The notes below the pieces were generated by a model. That model saw only the letters and a program-made list of their open reading frames with translations, did not search any database and had not been told where the DNA came from. A stretch of 64,000 nt of DNA from Acidobacteriota bacterium (lineage in GTDB: Bacteria; Acidobacteriota; Terriglobia; Bryobacterales; Bryobacteraceae), in the NCBI GenBank assembly GCA_026393985.1, contig JAPKZB010000093.1, forward strand, positions 162,315-226,314. The letters are read 5' to 3'. Below are positions 1-11,220 of the stretch, in pieces. Both the position numbers and the translations under genes were made by a program. How positions within the stretch are numbered: the stretch's first letter is position 1; every line of letters begins with the position of its first letter.

Positions 1-550
1 AGGAACCGGGAGCGGTGGGGGTACAGGTCGCATCCGGCGAGGGCGCCGGCTTGGCGCGGGACGCGGGATTTAGCCAGGCCGGCAGGGCTATATTGATGCG
101 CGAGGAGCCAGACCAGTTTTTGCGCGGGGCCGGGCCGGCTCGATTTGGGGGGCGCGGAGGGTCGGCTGGGGGTGGAGGGCGCCGGGGGTATCGATGAGGT
201 TATAGGAGAGGCAGACGCGATAGCCGTCTTCGGTGGACAGGACTTCGTGGTCGCAGTCGGCGTAAAAGGGGAGGTTGGAGGGATCGGCGGTGAGGGCGGA
301 CGGGAGCCTTTTCGGTGTCGCGATGCGCGAGGAAGAAGCGGCCAGGAAGATGAATGAGCAGTTTGTAGAGTTTGGCGGAGGCGGGCGGCGACCTTGGCGA
401 GGATTTCGCGGAAGGTGGTGGGGCAGGACCTTGCGCTGAAGTTGACGGCTTGGGGAATCTGCCAGACGTGGCGGACGGCGGGGTCAACGAGGGTTTCGAG
501 CTGCGGGAGGGGGATGGGGAAGAACAGGGGGCCGACGAAAAGGAAATCGC
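1..550 (-). pseudogene. Decayed 2OG-Fe(II) oxygenase (prolyl-4-hydroxylase-like), cut by window edge
   Basis: Four collinear blocks can be read on the minus strand, but in changing frames. They lie at about 385-550 (contains PAVRHVWQIPQAVNF), 305-380 (contains KLYKLLIHLPG and the iron-binding HxD in AHRDTEKA), 185-300 (LPFYADCDHEV, GYRVCLSYNL) and 65-122 (KLVWLLAHQYSP). The order and wording match the 2OG-Fe(II) oxygenase family found in many environmental bacteria, in which the HxD motif precedes a second iron-binding His in the DCDHEV block. At least three frame changes are needed to join the blocks, so no intact product is expected unless the assembly has indel errors. The 3' part continues beyond the left edge. 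Confidence 0.65.
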
Positions 551-709
551 CTGGGTGGGTGAGCTGGAGGCGAGGGGCGACAGGTCGTGATTGGAGTCGA
601 CGGTGATGGGCGGCCGGGGGGAGCCGCTATGCAGCGCCGAGTGATGCCGTCTGGCGTCTGGGCGGCAAGGACGCTTCCCTTGGCAAACCACGAGCGAAGG
701 GCGAGTTAG

Positions 710-787
<78 letters not shown>

Positions 788-851
788 CAGACCCCTAGTT
801 TAGCATTGCGGCAGCAGAGGGGCCGCCCCGCGGTTTGATAGACTCGGCCGT

Positions 852-2509
<1,658 letters not shown>

Positions 2510-2513
<4 letters not shown>

Positions 2514-4084
2514 CCGCGGCGCCCGCGGCTGACGTGGCGGCGGGCCACCCATTTCGCGTCCAGATACTCGCCCATGCTCAGGGTGCCGGTAATCTGGTCG
2601 CCGGTGAGCTGGCCGGTGAACTCGAACTGCAGGGAGTCGCCGTGGCGTTCGCTGTAGCTGCTGGAGAGGCGGACGCGGTTGCCCTCCATCTGGCCCATCA
2701 GGTCGCGGGAGACGAACTCACCCTGGTGGGTGCCTTCAATCTGCCCGTTGATCTGCTTGAGGTGCAGGACGTGGGTGGACTTGCTGGCGCTGTACTCGAT
2801 TTCGACATCCCAGCGGCCGGAGAGGTCGGCGGCAGCCGGGGCGTTGGTCGCGGGCGGGGCGGGGGGCGGGTTTTTGAGCGTGGCCAGGATGCGGTCGGCC
2901 ACTACTTTCTCGTCGCCGGGGGCCATCATGTAGGGCACGACCTGGATGGCGGTTTCGCTGGCGCCGGTGGGCAGGGCGATGCGGGGCGCGGTGGTGAACA
3001 GATGGCGGGCGAGGGCGCGGCCGGTGACGCCGGTTTTGGCCGGGTCCCATTGGATGACCAGCGTCGGGGTGTTGTTGGACAGGCCCTCGGGCTGGCGAAG
3101 GGAGGTGGTCACGCCGGGGACGGTGGAGACCTGTTTGGCGATGTGGTCGAGGCGGGCCATCCAGGTGTTCCATTCGGCCTTGTGGTCGCGCTTCATCCAC
3201 ATTTCGACGGCCATCAGCATGCCGATGGCCTCTTCTTTGCCGATCTTGAGGCCGCGGGCGAAGCCGTGGTGGGGTGAGCTGTGGACCCAGGCGGCCTGGA
3301 CAAGGTCTTTGCGGCCGAGCAGGAGGCCGGCCGTCTGCGGTCCGCGCATGCACTTGCCGCCGCTGTAGGCGACGAGGTCGGCGCCGGCCTGGAGGTGGAC
3401 GTTGGGGACGGTGAGGCCTTCGGCGGCGGCGTCGACAAAGACGGGGACGTTGTGTTTTTTGGCCATCTCGCAGATGACCTTGGTGGACAGCGGGCTTTTG
3501 TCGGCGTTGGGGCCGGCGAGGATATAGACCATGGCGGTGCGCGGGCCGAGGGCGGCGGCGAACTCGTCGACGGTGGCGGCTTCGACGACTTTGGCGCCGA
3601 CGGCGCGGACGGCGGCGTCGTAAACGTTGCGGGAGTGGTTGGGGATGAGGACTTCGTCTTTGGCGAAGCCTTCGAGGTTGGGGAGGCGGACGTGGAGGTC
3701 GGCGTTGCCGCCGGCGATGCAGGCGGCGGTGGCGTGGGTGATGGCGGCGGAGCAGCCACAGCTGACCATGCCCCATTCGGCCTTGGTGATTTCGGCGAGG
3801 CGGGCGCCGACGGCGGCCATCAACTCGTCGATGTGGACGTAGCGCTGGGAGGCTTCGGCCATGGCGGTGCGGACTTCGGGCAGCATGGTGGAGCCGCTGA
3901 TGATGGTGAAGGTGCCGCGGGCGTTGATGAGCGGCTGCACGCCGATGGATTCATAGATGCCGGAGCCGAGCTGGAGGCCGGCGGTGGGGGCGGCAGCGGC
4001 GGGGGCGAGTCCGGTGAGCAGGCCGAGGGCCGATCCGCGGAAGACGTCGCGGCGGGGGAGCCGTTTCGAGAGAAATTCCTTCAT
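2510..4084 (-). CDS. Exported SelA-like PLP-dependent enzyme with extra C-terminal domain
   Basis: A 524-residue fold-type I PLP enzyme of the SelA-like / class V aminotransferase group. The probable PLP lysine is in YSGGKCMRGPQ near residue 241, and a cofactor-binding Asp lies in PVFVDAAAEG. The N-terminus (LPRRDVFRGSALGLLTG) looks like a twin-arginine signal followed by an Ala-rich stretch, so the enzyme is probably exported already folded with its cofactor. After the catalytic domain, a Pro/Ala linker (about residue 405) leads to a C-terminal beta-rich domain of about 100 residues starting SGRWDVEIEYS. Ordinary family members lack this domain. SelA itself is cytoplasmic, so selenocysteine synthesis is unlikely; an ammonia-lyase-like role on an amino sugar acid is one possibility. 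Confidence 0.85.
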
Positions 4085-5498
4085 GGATCTACTGTACGCT
4101 CAACGGCGGGGCGGTGAAACGGGGGGCGCGGATCGCCTACACTGGGGCTTGCCTCCGATTCGTCTGCTGTTTGCCCTGTTGATTACGGCCGTGAGCGTGT
4201 TGAATGTGACGCGCAGCGTGCGGCAGTCGCTGACGATTGATGAGGCGATGACGTTTTTGTCGTTCTCGTCGAAGCCGCTCGGGGAGATGTTTGTTTACTA
4301 CGACGCGAACAACCATGTGTTGTTCACGCTGCTGTCGCGGGCGAGTTTTCTGGCGCTGGGGGATGCGGAGTGGGCGATCCGGCTGCCGGCGGTGGTGGCG
4401 GGGGTGGCGTTTCTGGTGCTGCTGGCGCGGGTGCTGGTGCGGCTGCTGGGGGAGAATGGGATGGCGGTGGCGGCGTGGGTGGCGGTGGGGTCGAACCCGC
4501 TGCTGCTGGATCATCTGGTGGCGGGGCGGGGGTATGGGTTGGCGCTGGCTTTGTGGATGGGGGCGCTGTGGGTACTGCTGGACGGGGGAGAGGCGGGCGG
4601 TTGGGGGCGCTGGGCCGGGGCGGGGGTGCTGCTGGGGCTGGCGCTGGCGGCCAATTTGAACCTGCTCTATGCCGGGGTGGCGACCGGGTTGACGTACGCC
4701 CTGCTCCGCGGGCGGCGGGGAGCGCAGGCGGCGCTGGTGATGGCGGGCGCGACGTTGCTGACGGCGGCGCCGATTCTCTATCCGGCGCTGCGGCACGCCA
4801 CACGGGACAACTTCTACTACGGGGCCGAGAGCTGGTCACATTGTGTAGACCAGTTTGTTTGGCTGGCGATGATGCCGGTGCATGGCGACTGGAATCTCGG
4901 TGCGATGCTGGCGGGGCAGACGCGGCTACTGCCGTGGCTGGTGGGGGCGGTGGCGCTGAGCGGGCCGCTGCTGTGGCGGCGGAGGCAGGCGCTGCTGGTG
5001 GCGCTGCCGGTGGTGTTGGCTTTGGGATTGACGGAGGCGGCGCACCGCTGGGCCGGGGTGCGGTATCCGCTGGGGCGGACGGCGTTGCCGCTGTTTGTGT
5101 TGACGCTGTTGGCGATGGCGGCGCTAGCGACGGTGCCGCGGGTGCGGTACGGGGTGGTGGTGGTGTTTGTGTTGCTGACGGGCAGCCACCTGGCGGCTTC
5201 GCGGTGGAGCTATTTTGGCGAGTGGCCGGGGGATGGGGAGAGCCGGGAGCTGGCGCGGGTGGCGGCGGGGCAGGAGGGGCCGATGTGTGCAACGTGGACG
5301 CTGCTGCCGGCGCTGGAGTATTACCGGCTGCGGTACCGGCTACCGGCGCCGGAGATGGTGCTGAACGAGCGGGGCCCGGGGTGTGTGTGGTTTTTCGCAG
5401 CGCGGGCGGACCGGCAGTGGCCGGAGGAGAACGGGTTTGTGGCGGTGGCGGCGGGGGCGCAGTCGAAGGTGAAGGTTTACCGGAATCCGGGGCTCTAG
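4083..5498 (+). CDS. GT39/ArnT-like polytopic membrane glycosyltransferase family protein
   Basis: A multi-pass membrane protein of about 471 residues. The first membrane segment (IRLLFALLITAVSVLNV) is followed by an acidic motif (LTIDEAMTFL). This layout is typical of the dolichyl/undecaprenyl-phosphate sugar transferase superfamily (ArnT, PMT, GT39), where an acidic residue in the first periplasmic loop is catalytic. Eight or more further hydrophobic segments alternate with Arg-rich loops. The ATG at 4083 was chosen because it precedes the first helix; it overlaps the start codon of the divergent PLP gene, so a later TTG (4149) is possible. Acceptor and donor are unknown. It may instead be a non-catalytic member of the fold. 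Confidence 0.7.
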   Translation: MDLLYAQRRGGETGGADRLHWGLPPIRLLFALLITAVSVLNVTRSVRQSLTIDEAMTFLSFSSKPLGEMFVYYDANNHVLFTLLSRASFLALGDAEWAIRLPAVVAGVAFLVLLARVLVRLLGENGMAVAAWVAVGSNPLLLDHLVAGRGYGLALALWMGALWVLLDGGEAGGWGRWAGAGVLLGLALAANLNLLYAGVATGLTYALLRGRRGAQAALVMAGATLLTAAPILYPALRHATRDNFYYGAESWSHCVDQFVWLAMMPVHGDWNLGAMLAGQTRLLPWLVGAVALSGPLLWRRRQALLVALPVVLALGLTEAAHRWAGVRYPLGRTALPLFVLTLLAMAALATVPRVRYGVVVVFVLLTGSHLAASRWSYFGEWPGDGESRELARVAAGQEGPMCATWTLLPALEYYRLRYRLPAPEMVLNERGPGCVWFFAARADRQWPEENGFVAVAAGAQSKVKVYRNPGL

Positions 5499-5556
5499 GC
5501 GGCGGGGACCGGGGGGAGGACGAGCCACGATGGGCCCGCCCGCTCCCTGGCCGGGT

Positions 5557-8500
5557 TTAGAAGATAAAGCGCAGCGAACCTTGCATCCGACGTTCCTGAC
5601 GGGCGGAGGTGACCTGTCCGAAGGCGGCGTTGACCTGGTTACCCTGGGGATCGAACCGGGCGACGTTGTTGACGCCCGAGTACTGGGTGTGATTGAAGAG
5701 GTTGTAGATTTCCCAGCGGAACTGGAGCCGGCGCTTTTCGTTCCCGCCGATGGGGAAGTTCTTGAACATCGACAGGTCGTAGTTGGCGAAGCCGGGACCG
5801 CGGAACTTGACGTTCGAGAAGTCGTTACCGATGTCGCCCCGGCCCGTCGGGCGTTGGAAGACGGAGGTGTTGAACCAGCGAGTGATGGTCTTTTCGCCGT
5901 GGGAGAGTTGGGCGCGACCGGTTTGGACGACGCCGCCGCCGTCGCCGCCGCCGGTGAAGTCGAAGTTGTCGGTGGTTTGGAGGGTTACGTTCTGGGGGAA
6001 GCCGCTGGCGAAGGTGGTGACGCCGGAAAGCTGCCAGTTATCGAGGATCCACGTGGCGGGGCGGACGGGGACCAGGGTGCTGCCCTTGGGCAGATCGAGG
6101 ACGTAGCTGACGTTGAGGACGTGGGTCTGATCGTTGGGCAGCAGGGTGCGGCGCAGCCGGGAAGGGATCTGCTGGGCGTAGCCGTTGACGAACGCTTTGG
6201 CATAGGTATAAGAGCCGGAGAGTTCAAGGCGGCTGAAGCGGCGGTTGAGCTGGGCTTGCAGGGAGTCGTAACGGGTGGTGGTGGCGGGCCCGGCGATGTT
6301 GATGTCGAGGTATCCGAAGTAGGGGCGGAGGAAGACATCGGGGAGGGGTTGCGCGGGGTTGGCGGGATCGGCATTTTTGGGGTCGAACCGGGCGCCGTAG
6401 GGGAGCATGTTGTAGTTGTAGTTCTGGGGGTTGTGGTGGGAGTTATTGCCGACGTAGGAGACGTCGAGGACAGTGCCGCGCAGGACTTCGTGCTGGATGC
6501 CGAACAGGTATTGATAGATGAGCGGGAGTTTTTGCTTGCGGTTCGGGCCGGAGACGGAGATGGGGGTAGTGATGGTGCCGGCGTTGAGGAACTGGTTCAT
6601 GTCGGAGAAGACGATGGACTTGTCAAAGCGGAAGGCAGGGCCGCCGTCGAAGGCGGCGTTGCCGCCGGTGCTGGCCTGGTGGAAGGAGCCGATGGAGGTG
6701 CGGATGGCGGTTTTGCCTTTTCCGAACGGATCCCAGGCGAGGCCGAAGCGGGGGTCGTACTGGAGCGGGAGGGGGTCGCGGAAGCCGCCGTAGCCGGGGA
6801 TGTAGCTTTTGTCGTTTTGGACGACGACACCGTTCAGCTTACAGGGGGTATCGGGGGTGATGGCGGTGTTGCAGACATCGCCGGTGCCGGGGACGATGGC
6901 TCCGATGTAGGTTTGGGGCAGGATCTGGCCGTTGAGGGGATTGATGGCGCGGCGGCCGTCGGGGGTGGCGACGGGGCGGTAGAGGGTGGGGGTTTTCTTG
7001 GGGTCGTAGCGTTCAAAGGTGAAGGCGGAGGCTTCGGGGTTGGACTGGAGGGCCCAGGGGCTCCAGTAGACGCGGAGGCCGATATCGAGGGTGAGGTTTT
7101 TGCGGATCTTCCAGGTGTCCTGGGCGAAGAAGGCCCAGGTGTTCTTGCGGGCGAACTGGGCGGGGCGGCCGAGGCCTTCGGTGTAGCGGGCGAAGTGGCC
7201 GATGAAGGCGTTCGAGAAGGCGTAGCCGGTGGTTAAGGGATCGTTGACGTCTTGGCCGAAGTCGAACTGCCCTGCAAAGAGGGAGGAGCGGGCCTGGCCG
7301 AAGCGGCTGTTCTCACGGTAGGCGCCGGCTTTGTAGGTGTGGGTACCGCGGGTGTAGGTGAGGGTTTCGGTGAGGGTGAGATTGGAGTCGGCGCCGAAGA
7401 GGGGGAAGCGGTTGTCATAGGCGATGGAGGCAGCCGAGAAGGAGGTGGGTATGCCGCCGAAGGTGGCTTTGGGGATGATGTTGATGGGGTTGAACTGGGG
7501 GACGAACTGGCCGAGTCCGGCGAGGCCTCGATACTGGCGCTGGAGGCGGCGGGTTTCTTCGTTGTTGGGGGTGCGGCCGTCTTCGGTATCGATGAAGAAG
7601 CCGGCGAACATTTCGTTGACGAGGCGGGGGCTGAGGACTTTGGTGTAGTTGACGGTGAGCTGGTCGCCGGTGAATTCGTAGTGCTGGCGGACGAGGCCCC
7701 AGGGGGAGGAGCCGCCGGCGATGTGATAGCCGATGGTATCGGCGTGCCAGGTGGAGCCTTTGACGGAGATGGTGTCGTAGTCGGTGGGGCGGAGGTCGAA
7801 GCGGAACAGGTGCTGGTTGCGGGGGCGGCCGAGGCTCTCTTCCTGGAAGATGTAGTTATAGCCGGCGGCGTTGGTATTGGGGGTGGGGAAGATGTTCATG
7901 ATGGCCACGCCGAAGGGGTTGGCGCGGGTGGAGGGGATGATGTTGTTGGGGAAGGGGAGGTTGCCGTTGTTGGGATCACGGACGGTGATCTGGCGGCCGT
8001 TGAGGTCGTTGGATTGGGAGAAGTTGCCGGCGCGTTCGAGGACGGTGGGCATGGTCCAGCGTTCGAGGTTGACGGGTTCTTTGATTTGGTTGTTGTCGTA
8101 GGAGTAGAAGAAGAACATCTTGTCCCCGCCGCGGTTGATGATGGGGATCGATTTCTTGATTGGTCCGCCGATGGTGCCGCCGAGGTTCTGGAAGCGGTAG
8201 AGCTGGCGGGGGACGCCGGTGGCGTTGCGGAAGAAGGCGTTGGCGTTGAACATTTCGTGGCGTTTGTACCAGTAGGCGGTTCCGTGGAGCTCCTTGCCGC
8301 CGCCTTTGGTGATGATGTTGATTTGGGAGCCGCCGGAGCGGCCGTATTCGGCGGTGTAGTTGGAGAGTTGGACCTTGACTTCCGAGACGGCGTCCATGTT
8401 GACGGTGGCGGAGAAGACGCCGCCGGCGCCTCCGTCGCCGCCGTTGACGCCGTCGGCCATGATGGTGGTGCTGTTGGTGCTGAGGCCTTGGAAGTTGGGC

Positions 8501-9039
8501 ATGTTGGTGCCGTAGAAGCCGCCGTTGAACTCGGGGTCGTAGCCCTGAGTGACGCCGGGGAGGATGCGGAGCATGGAGATGGGGTCACGACCGCGGACGG
8601 ACATCATCTCCATTTGTTTGGTGCTGATGACGGAGCCATTTTCGGAGTTTCCGAGTTGGACGGTGGAGCCGGCGGCCTGGACGGTGATGGAGTCGGCGAC
8701 GGAGCCGACTTCGAGTTGGATGGCGCCGGTTTCGAGGCGGGCGGAGGGGAGGAGGTTGTTTCCGGAGCTTTTGTATTGGCGGAAGCCGGGGGCCTGGACG
8801 GTGATGGAGTAGAGGCCGGGGACGAGGGCGGGGACGACGAATTCGCCGGAGGCGTTGGTGGTCGTCTCCCGGGCGTCGCCGGTGCGTTCGCCGACGAGGC
8901 GAATTTGCGCGCCGACGATCATTTGGCCGGAGGGGTCAAGAACAGAGCCGGAGATGGTTCCGGTGGAGGTTTGCGCTACGGCATTCCACGATAGGAGGAG
9001 CGCAACAAAGAAGGGAAACGCCTTACCGAGATTGTGCAT
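5557..9039 (-). CDS. Giant TonB-dependent receptor 1 (carboxypeptidase-regulatory-like N-domain)
   Basis: An outer-membrane receptor of about 1160 residues, of the type abundant in Acidobacteriota. The start at 9039 gives a clean signal peptide (MHNLGKAFPFFVALLLSWNAVAQ). Next come a carboxypeptidase-regulatory-like beta domain (GTISGSVLDPSGQMIVGAQ to about residue 105), a plug region (SVRGRDPISMLRILPGV; QINIITKGGG) and a long beta-barrel ending in phenylalanine (GSLRFIF), as expected for BAM-assembled barrels. Such receptors import large glycans, peptides or chelates using TonB energy. A TonB-family protein is encoded at 34720. The upstream 420 bp is non-coding. A reading 79 codons longer is possible but lacks a signal peptide at its start. 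Confidence 0.92.
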   Translation of the reverse strand: MHNLGKAFPFFVALLLSWNAVAQTSTGTISGSVLDPSGQMIVGAQIRLVGERTGDARETTTNASGEFVVPALVPGLYSITVQAPGFRQYKSSGNNLLPSARLETGAIQLEVGSVADSITVQAAGSTVQLGNSENGSVISTKQMEMMSVRGRDPISMLRILPGVTQGYDPEFNGGFYGTNMPNFQGLSTNSTTIMADGVNGGDGGAGGVFSATVNMDAVSEVKVQLSNYTAEYGRSGGSQINIITKGGGKELHGTAYWYKRHEMFNANAFFRNATGVPRQLYRFQNLGGTIGGPIKKSIPIINRGGDKMFFFYSYDNNQIKEPVNLERWTMPTVLERAGNFSQSNDLNGRQITVRDPNNGNLPFPNNIIPSTRANPFGVAIMNIFPTPNTNAAGYNYIFQEESLGRPRNQHLFRFDLRPTDYDTISVKGSTWHADTIGYHIAGGSSPWGLVRQHYEFTGDQLTVNYTKVLSPRLVNEMFAGFFIDTEDGRTPNNEETRRLQRQYRGLAGLGQFVPQFNPINIIPKATFGGIPTSFSAASIAYDNRFPLFGADSNLTLTETLTYTRGTHTYKAGAYRENSRFGQARSSLFAGQFDFGQDVNDPLTTGYAFSNAFIGHFARYTEGLGRPAQFARKNTWAFFAQDTWKIRKNLTLDIGLRVYWSPWALQSNPEASAFTFERYDPKKTPTLYRPVATPDGRRAINPLNGQILPQTYIGAIVPGTGDVCNTAITPDTPCKLNGVVVQNDKSYIPGYGGFRDPLPLQYDPRFGLAWDPFGKGKTAIRTSIGSFHQASTGGNAAFDGGPAFRFDKSIVFSDMNQFLNAGTITTPISVSGPNRKQKLPLIYQYLFGIQHEVLRGTVLDVSYVGNNSHHNPQNYNYNMLPYGARFDPKNADPANPAQPLPDVFLRPYFGYLDINIAGPATTTRYDSLQAQLNRRFSRLELSGSYTYAKAFVNGYAQQIPSRLRRTLLPNDQTHVLNVSYVLDLPKGSTLVPVRPATWILDNWQLSGVTTFASGFPQNVTLQTTDNFDFTGGGDGGGVVQTGRAQLSHGEKTITRWFNTSVFQRPTGRGDIGNDFSNVKFRGPGFANYDLSMFKNFPIGGNEKRRLQFRWEIYNLFNHTQYSGVNNVARFDPQGNQVNAAFGQVTSARQERRMQGSLRFIF

Positions 9040-9461
9040 GAGAGGGGCCTTTGGTTTGGTATCGATTCCAGCAAGAGGGAGAGACGGTGACCCACCACCG
9101 GGCGTTAGCCTGATGGCGGAGGTTTCGGTGGAAGGGCAAGACTTTGCTGTCCATGCCCAGGGGGTCGAGGGGCGAGGGGGTAGAGCCGCGGTGCCGCGAT
9201 GAGTACGATGCCTGCGCCGGGTTGCTTTCGAGCGGCGGAGCCAACAGGGTAGAGATTGTCGAATCTGCCGAAGCAAAGCGCGGGTTCATCTGGAAATATC
9301 TATGCAGCATAACGGCCTGCGCGGAATCCGGCAGCTGACAGGACAGCTGCGGGGATTTTTGCGAAAGGGCGGCTCTGACGACCGGCAAGAACCATATCAC
9401 TGGCGCGTCCGGGCGTCAAGCGGGGGGGGTGATACGGGGGATGATACGGGGTAACGGTGGG
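9040..9461. other. Non-coding interval upstream of TonB receptor 1
   Basis: This 422-bp gap separates the receptor start from the end of the acetamidase gene, both on the minus strand. It should carry the receptor promoter and leader. Near 9432-9452 the 9-mer GATACGGGG occurs twice, 3 bp apart. I do not recognise a riboswitch, RNA gene or clear sigma-70 promoter. Confidence 0.5.
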
Positions 9462-10442
9462 TTAGCGTTTGCGCAGGGCTTTTTTCGGGATCAGCAGGGC
9501 CATGGAGCCGCGAGCGGTGACCACTTCGTACTTGCCCTGGAAGGCGATGAGGAGGTGGGCGGCCCACTCTTCGAGGCCATGTTCGCTCATCAGATACTGG
9601 ACCATGTCGGTGGTGGCCATTTCGAGGGCGCGGTCGAGCGAGCTTTGGAACTCGGGCTGGGAGCCGATGCTGATGATGGCGTCCGCGGTCTCGACACGGG
9701 GGCCGGTGAGCTTGGCGCCCTTGCGAACGGTGACCGAGAACTCCACGTCCATGGACGTTTCGACGCCATTGCCGGTGGGTTCGCCGTCGCCCTGCAGGGC
9801 GTGGCCGTCGCCAACGAAGATGAGGGCGCCGGGGTGGAAGACCGGGAGAATGACGGTGGCGCCTTCGCCGATGCGGTTGTAGTCGAGGTTGCCGCCGTAG
9901 GGGCCGGAGGGGCTCGAGGTGGGGGCCCAGTCGCCGGCGGCGGCGACGCCGACGCAGCCGAGCATGGGCTGGGCGGGGAACTCCATGACGATGGCTTTGC
10001 TGCCGGGTTCGCGGAGCCGGACGAGGCCTTTTTCGCGGTCGAGGTCCCAGGGGACGTAGTGGGCGTAGCCTTTGCGGACGAGGTCGCGTTTGTAGACGGG
10101 CGGATAGGTTTTTTCGATGTACTCCGGGGTCATGGCGAAGAGGCCGAGGCGGTAGCCGGAGTAGCCCCAGTCGCGGTTGAGGCGGACTTTGTGGAAGTGG
10201 ATGGCGATGGCGTCGCCGGGTTCAGCGCCTTCGACGAAGAAGGGTCCGGTGAGGGGGTTGGGGGCGTCGGCGACCTCCTGGCTCAGGTGGTCCTTGCCGC
10301 TCGAATCGACGGTGCGGGTGGCGACGCGTTCGCCGGGGCGGATCTTCTGCTTGACGGGGTGTTTGTGGAAGAAGGTCCGGTAGTAGGTTTCGGCGGAGAG
10401 GGGAAGGACGGTGGCGCAGGCGAGGAGCAGGAGGAGGCGCAT
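9462..10442 (-). CDS. Secreted acetamidase/formamidase family protein
   Basis: A 326-residue member of the acetamidase/formamidase (FmdA/AmdA) family, which cleaves short amides to ammonia and the acid. The start at 10442 gives a signal peptide (MRLLLLLACATVLPLSAE), so this copy is predicted to be periplasmic, unlike the cytoplasmic FmdA enzymes. Family wording includes NPLTGPFFVEGAEPGDAI, a PMLGCVGVA segment and GGNLDYNRIGEGATVILPV, followed by GDGHALQGDGE, which contains the conserved metal-binding His/Asp cluster. A longer frame begins at 10742 but overlaps the next gene and has no family similarity there. The true substrate is not known. Confidence 0.87.
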   Translation of the reverse strand: MRLLLLLACATVLPLSAETYYRTFFHKHPVKQKIRPGERVATRTVDSSGKDHLSQEVADAPNPLTGPFFVEGAEPGDAIAIHFHKVRLNRDWGYSGYRLGLFAMTPEYIEKTYPPVYKRDLVRKGYAHYVPWDLDREKGLVRLREPGSKAIVMEFPAQPMLGCVGVAAAGDWAPTSSPSGPYGGNLDYNRIGEGATVILPVFHPGALIFVGDGHALQGDGEPTGNGVETSMDVEFSVTVRKGAKLTGPRVETADAIISIGSQPEFQSSLDRALEMATTDMVQYLMSEHGLEEWAAHLLIAFQGKYEVVTARGSMALLIPKKALRKR

Positions 10443-10461
10443 AGGGGGAGTATAGCGGGAG

Positions 10462-11157
10462 TTAGACGGCAGCTCCGAAGAGGGCGCCGACCCAGGCCGT
10501 GAGGGCCATGGCGGCGATACCCCAGAAGGTGACGCGGAGAGCGGCTTTGCCGACAGGGGCGCCGCCGGCGTAGGCGCCGAGGGCGCCGAGGAGGGCGAGG
10601 CAGAGGACGGAGGCGCCGGTGACGTAGGGGATGAGCAGCGGAGGCGGGGCGAGCAGGACCATGCCGAGCGGCAGGGCGGCGCCGAGGGCGAAGGTGGCGG
10701 CCGAGGCGAAGGCGGCCTGGAGGGGGCGGGCGGCGGTGGCATCGGAGAGGCCGAGTTCGTCGCGGGAGTGGGCGGCGAGGGCGTCGTGGGCCATCAACTG
10801 TTCGGCCACCTGTTGGGCGAGGGCGGGGTCGAGGCCGCGCTGGGTGTAGATGGCGGCGAGTTCGTCGCGTTCGGCGGCGGGGTTGGCGGCGAGTTCGGCG
10901 GTTTCGCGGCGGCGGTCGGCGGCTTCGGTATCGGCCTGGGAGCTGACGGAGACGTACTCGCCGGCGGCCATGGACATGGCTCCGGCGACGAGGCCGGCGA
11001 CGCCGGTGAGGAGGACATCGCCGCGGGAAGCCTGCGCGGCGGCGACGCCGGCGACGAGGCTGGCCGTGGAGACGATGCCGTCGTTGGCGCCGAGGACGGC
11101 GGCGCGGAGCCAGCCGATGCGGTCGGTACGATGTTTTTCGAAATGGAGAGCGCCCAT
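10462..11157 (-). CDS. VIT1/CCC1-family Fe2+/Mn2+ transporter
   Basis: A 231-residue membrane protein of the VIT1/CCC1 family, which moves ferrous iron or manganese out of the cytoplasm. The N-terminal family signature is clear (LGANDGIVSTASLVAGVAAA, then AGAMSMAAGEYVSVSSQ with the metal-binding Met/Glu positions). A cytoplasmic Glu/Asp-rich helical insert (about residues 80-140) follows, then three more membrane segments. The start at 11157 was chosen because it sits just before the conserved region; a frame opened far upstream overlaps dnaE in antisense. The gene is divergent from dnaE with only about 60 bp between them. Confidence 0.9.
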   Translation of the reverse strand: MGALHFEKHRTDRIGWLRAAVLGANDGIVSTASLVAGVAAAQASRGDVLLTGVAGLVAGAMSMAAGEYVSVSSQADTEAADRRRETAELAANPAAERDELAAIYTQRGLDPALAQQVAEQLMAHDALAAHSRDELGLSDATAARPLQAAFASAATFALGAALPLGMVLLAPPPLLIPYVTGASVLCLALLGALGAYAGGAPVGKAALRVTFWGIAAMALTAWVGALFGAAV

Positions 11158-11220
11158 GGGCGGGGCCTCCGGGCCCCCTCGAAAGTATACTGGTAGTCTC
11201 CCCCGCCCGCCGCACCAAAC

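Noticed and set aside
7252..8994. A 580-codon open frame on the plus strand opposite TonB receptor 1, and similar long plus-strand frames at 5530-7236 and 17295-19355.
   Set aside because: They are Gly/Val/Ala/Asp-rich complements of GC-rich receptor genes, with no domain signals. The minus-strand frames carry signal peptides and family motifs.
9432..9452. Tandem GATACGGGG pair near the end of the acetamidase gene.
   Set aside because: Two 9-mers in a G-rich stretch are too little to call an operator or iteron.
10463..10742. A longer start for the acetamidase at 10742.
   Set aside because: The extra residues overlap the VIT1-type gene and are Pro/Ser/Ala-rich shadow sequence; the 10442 start gives a signal peptide.
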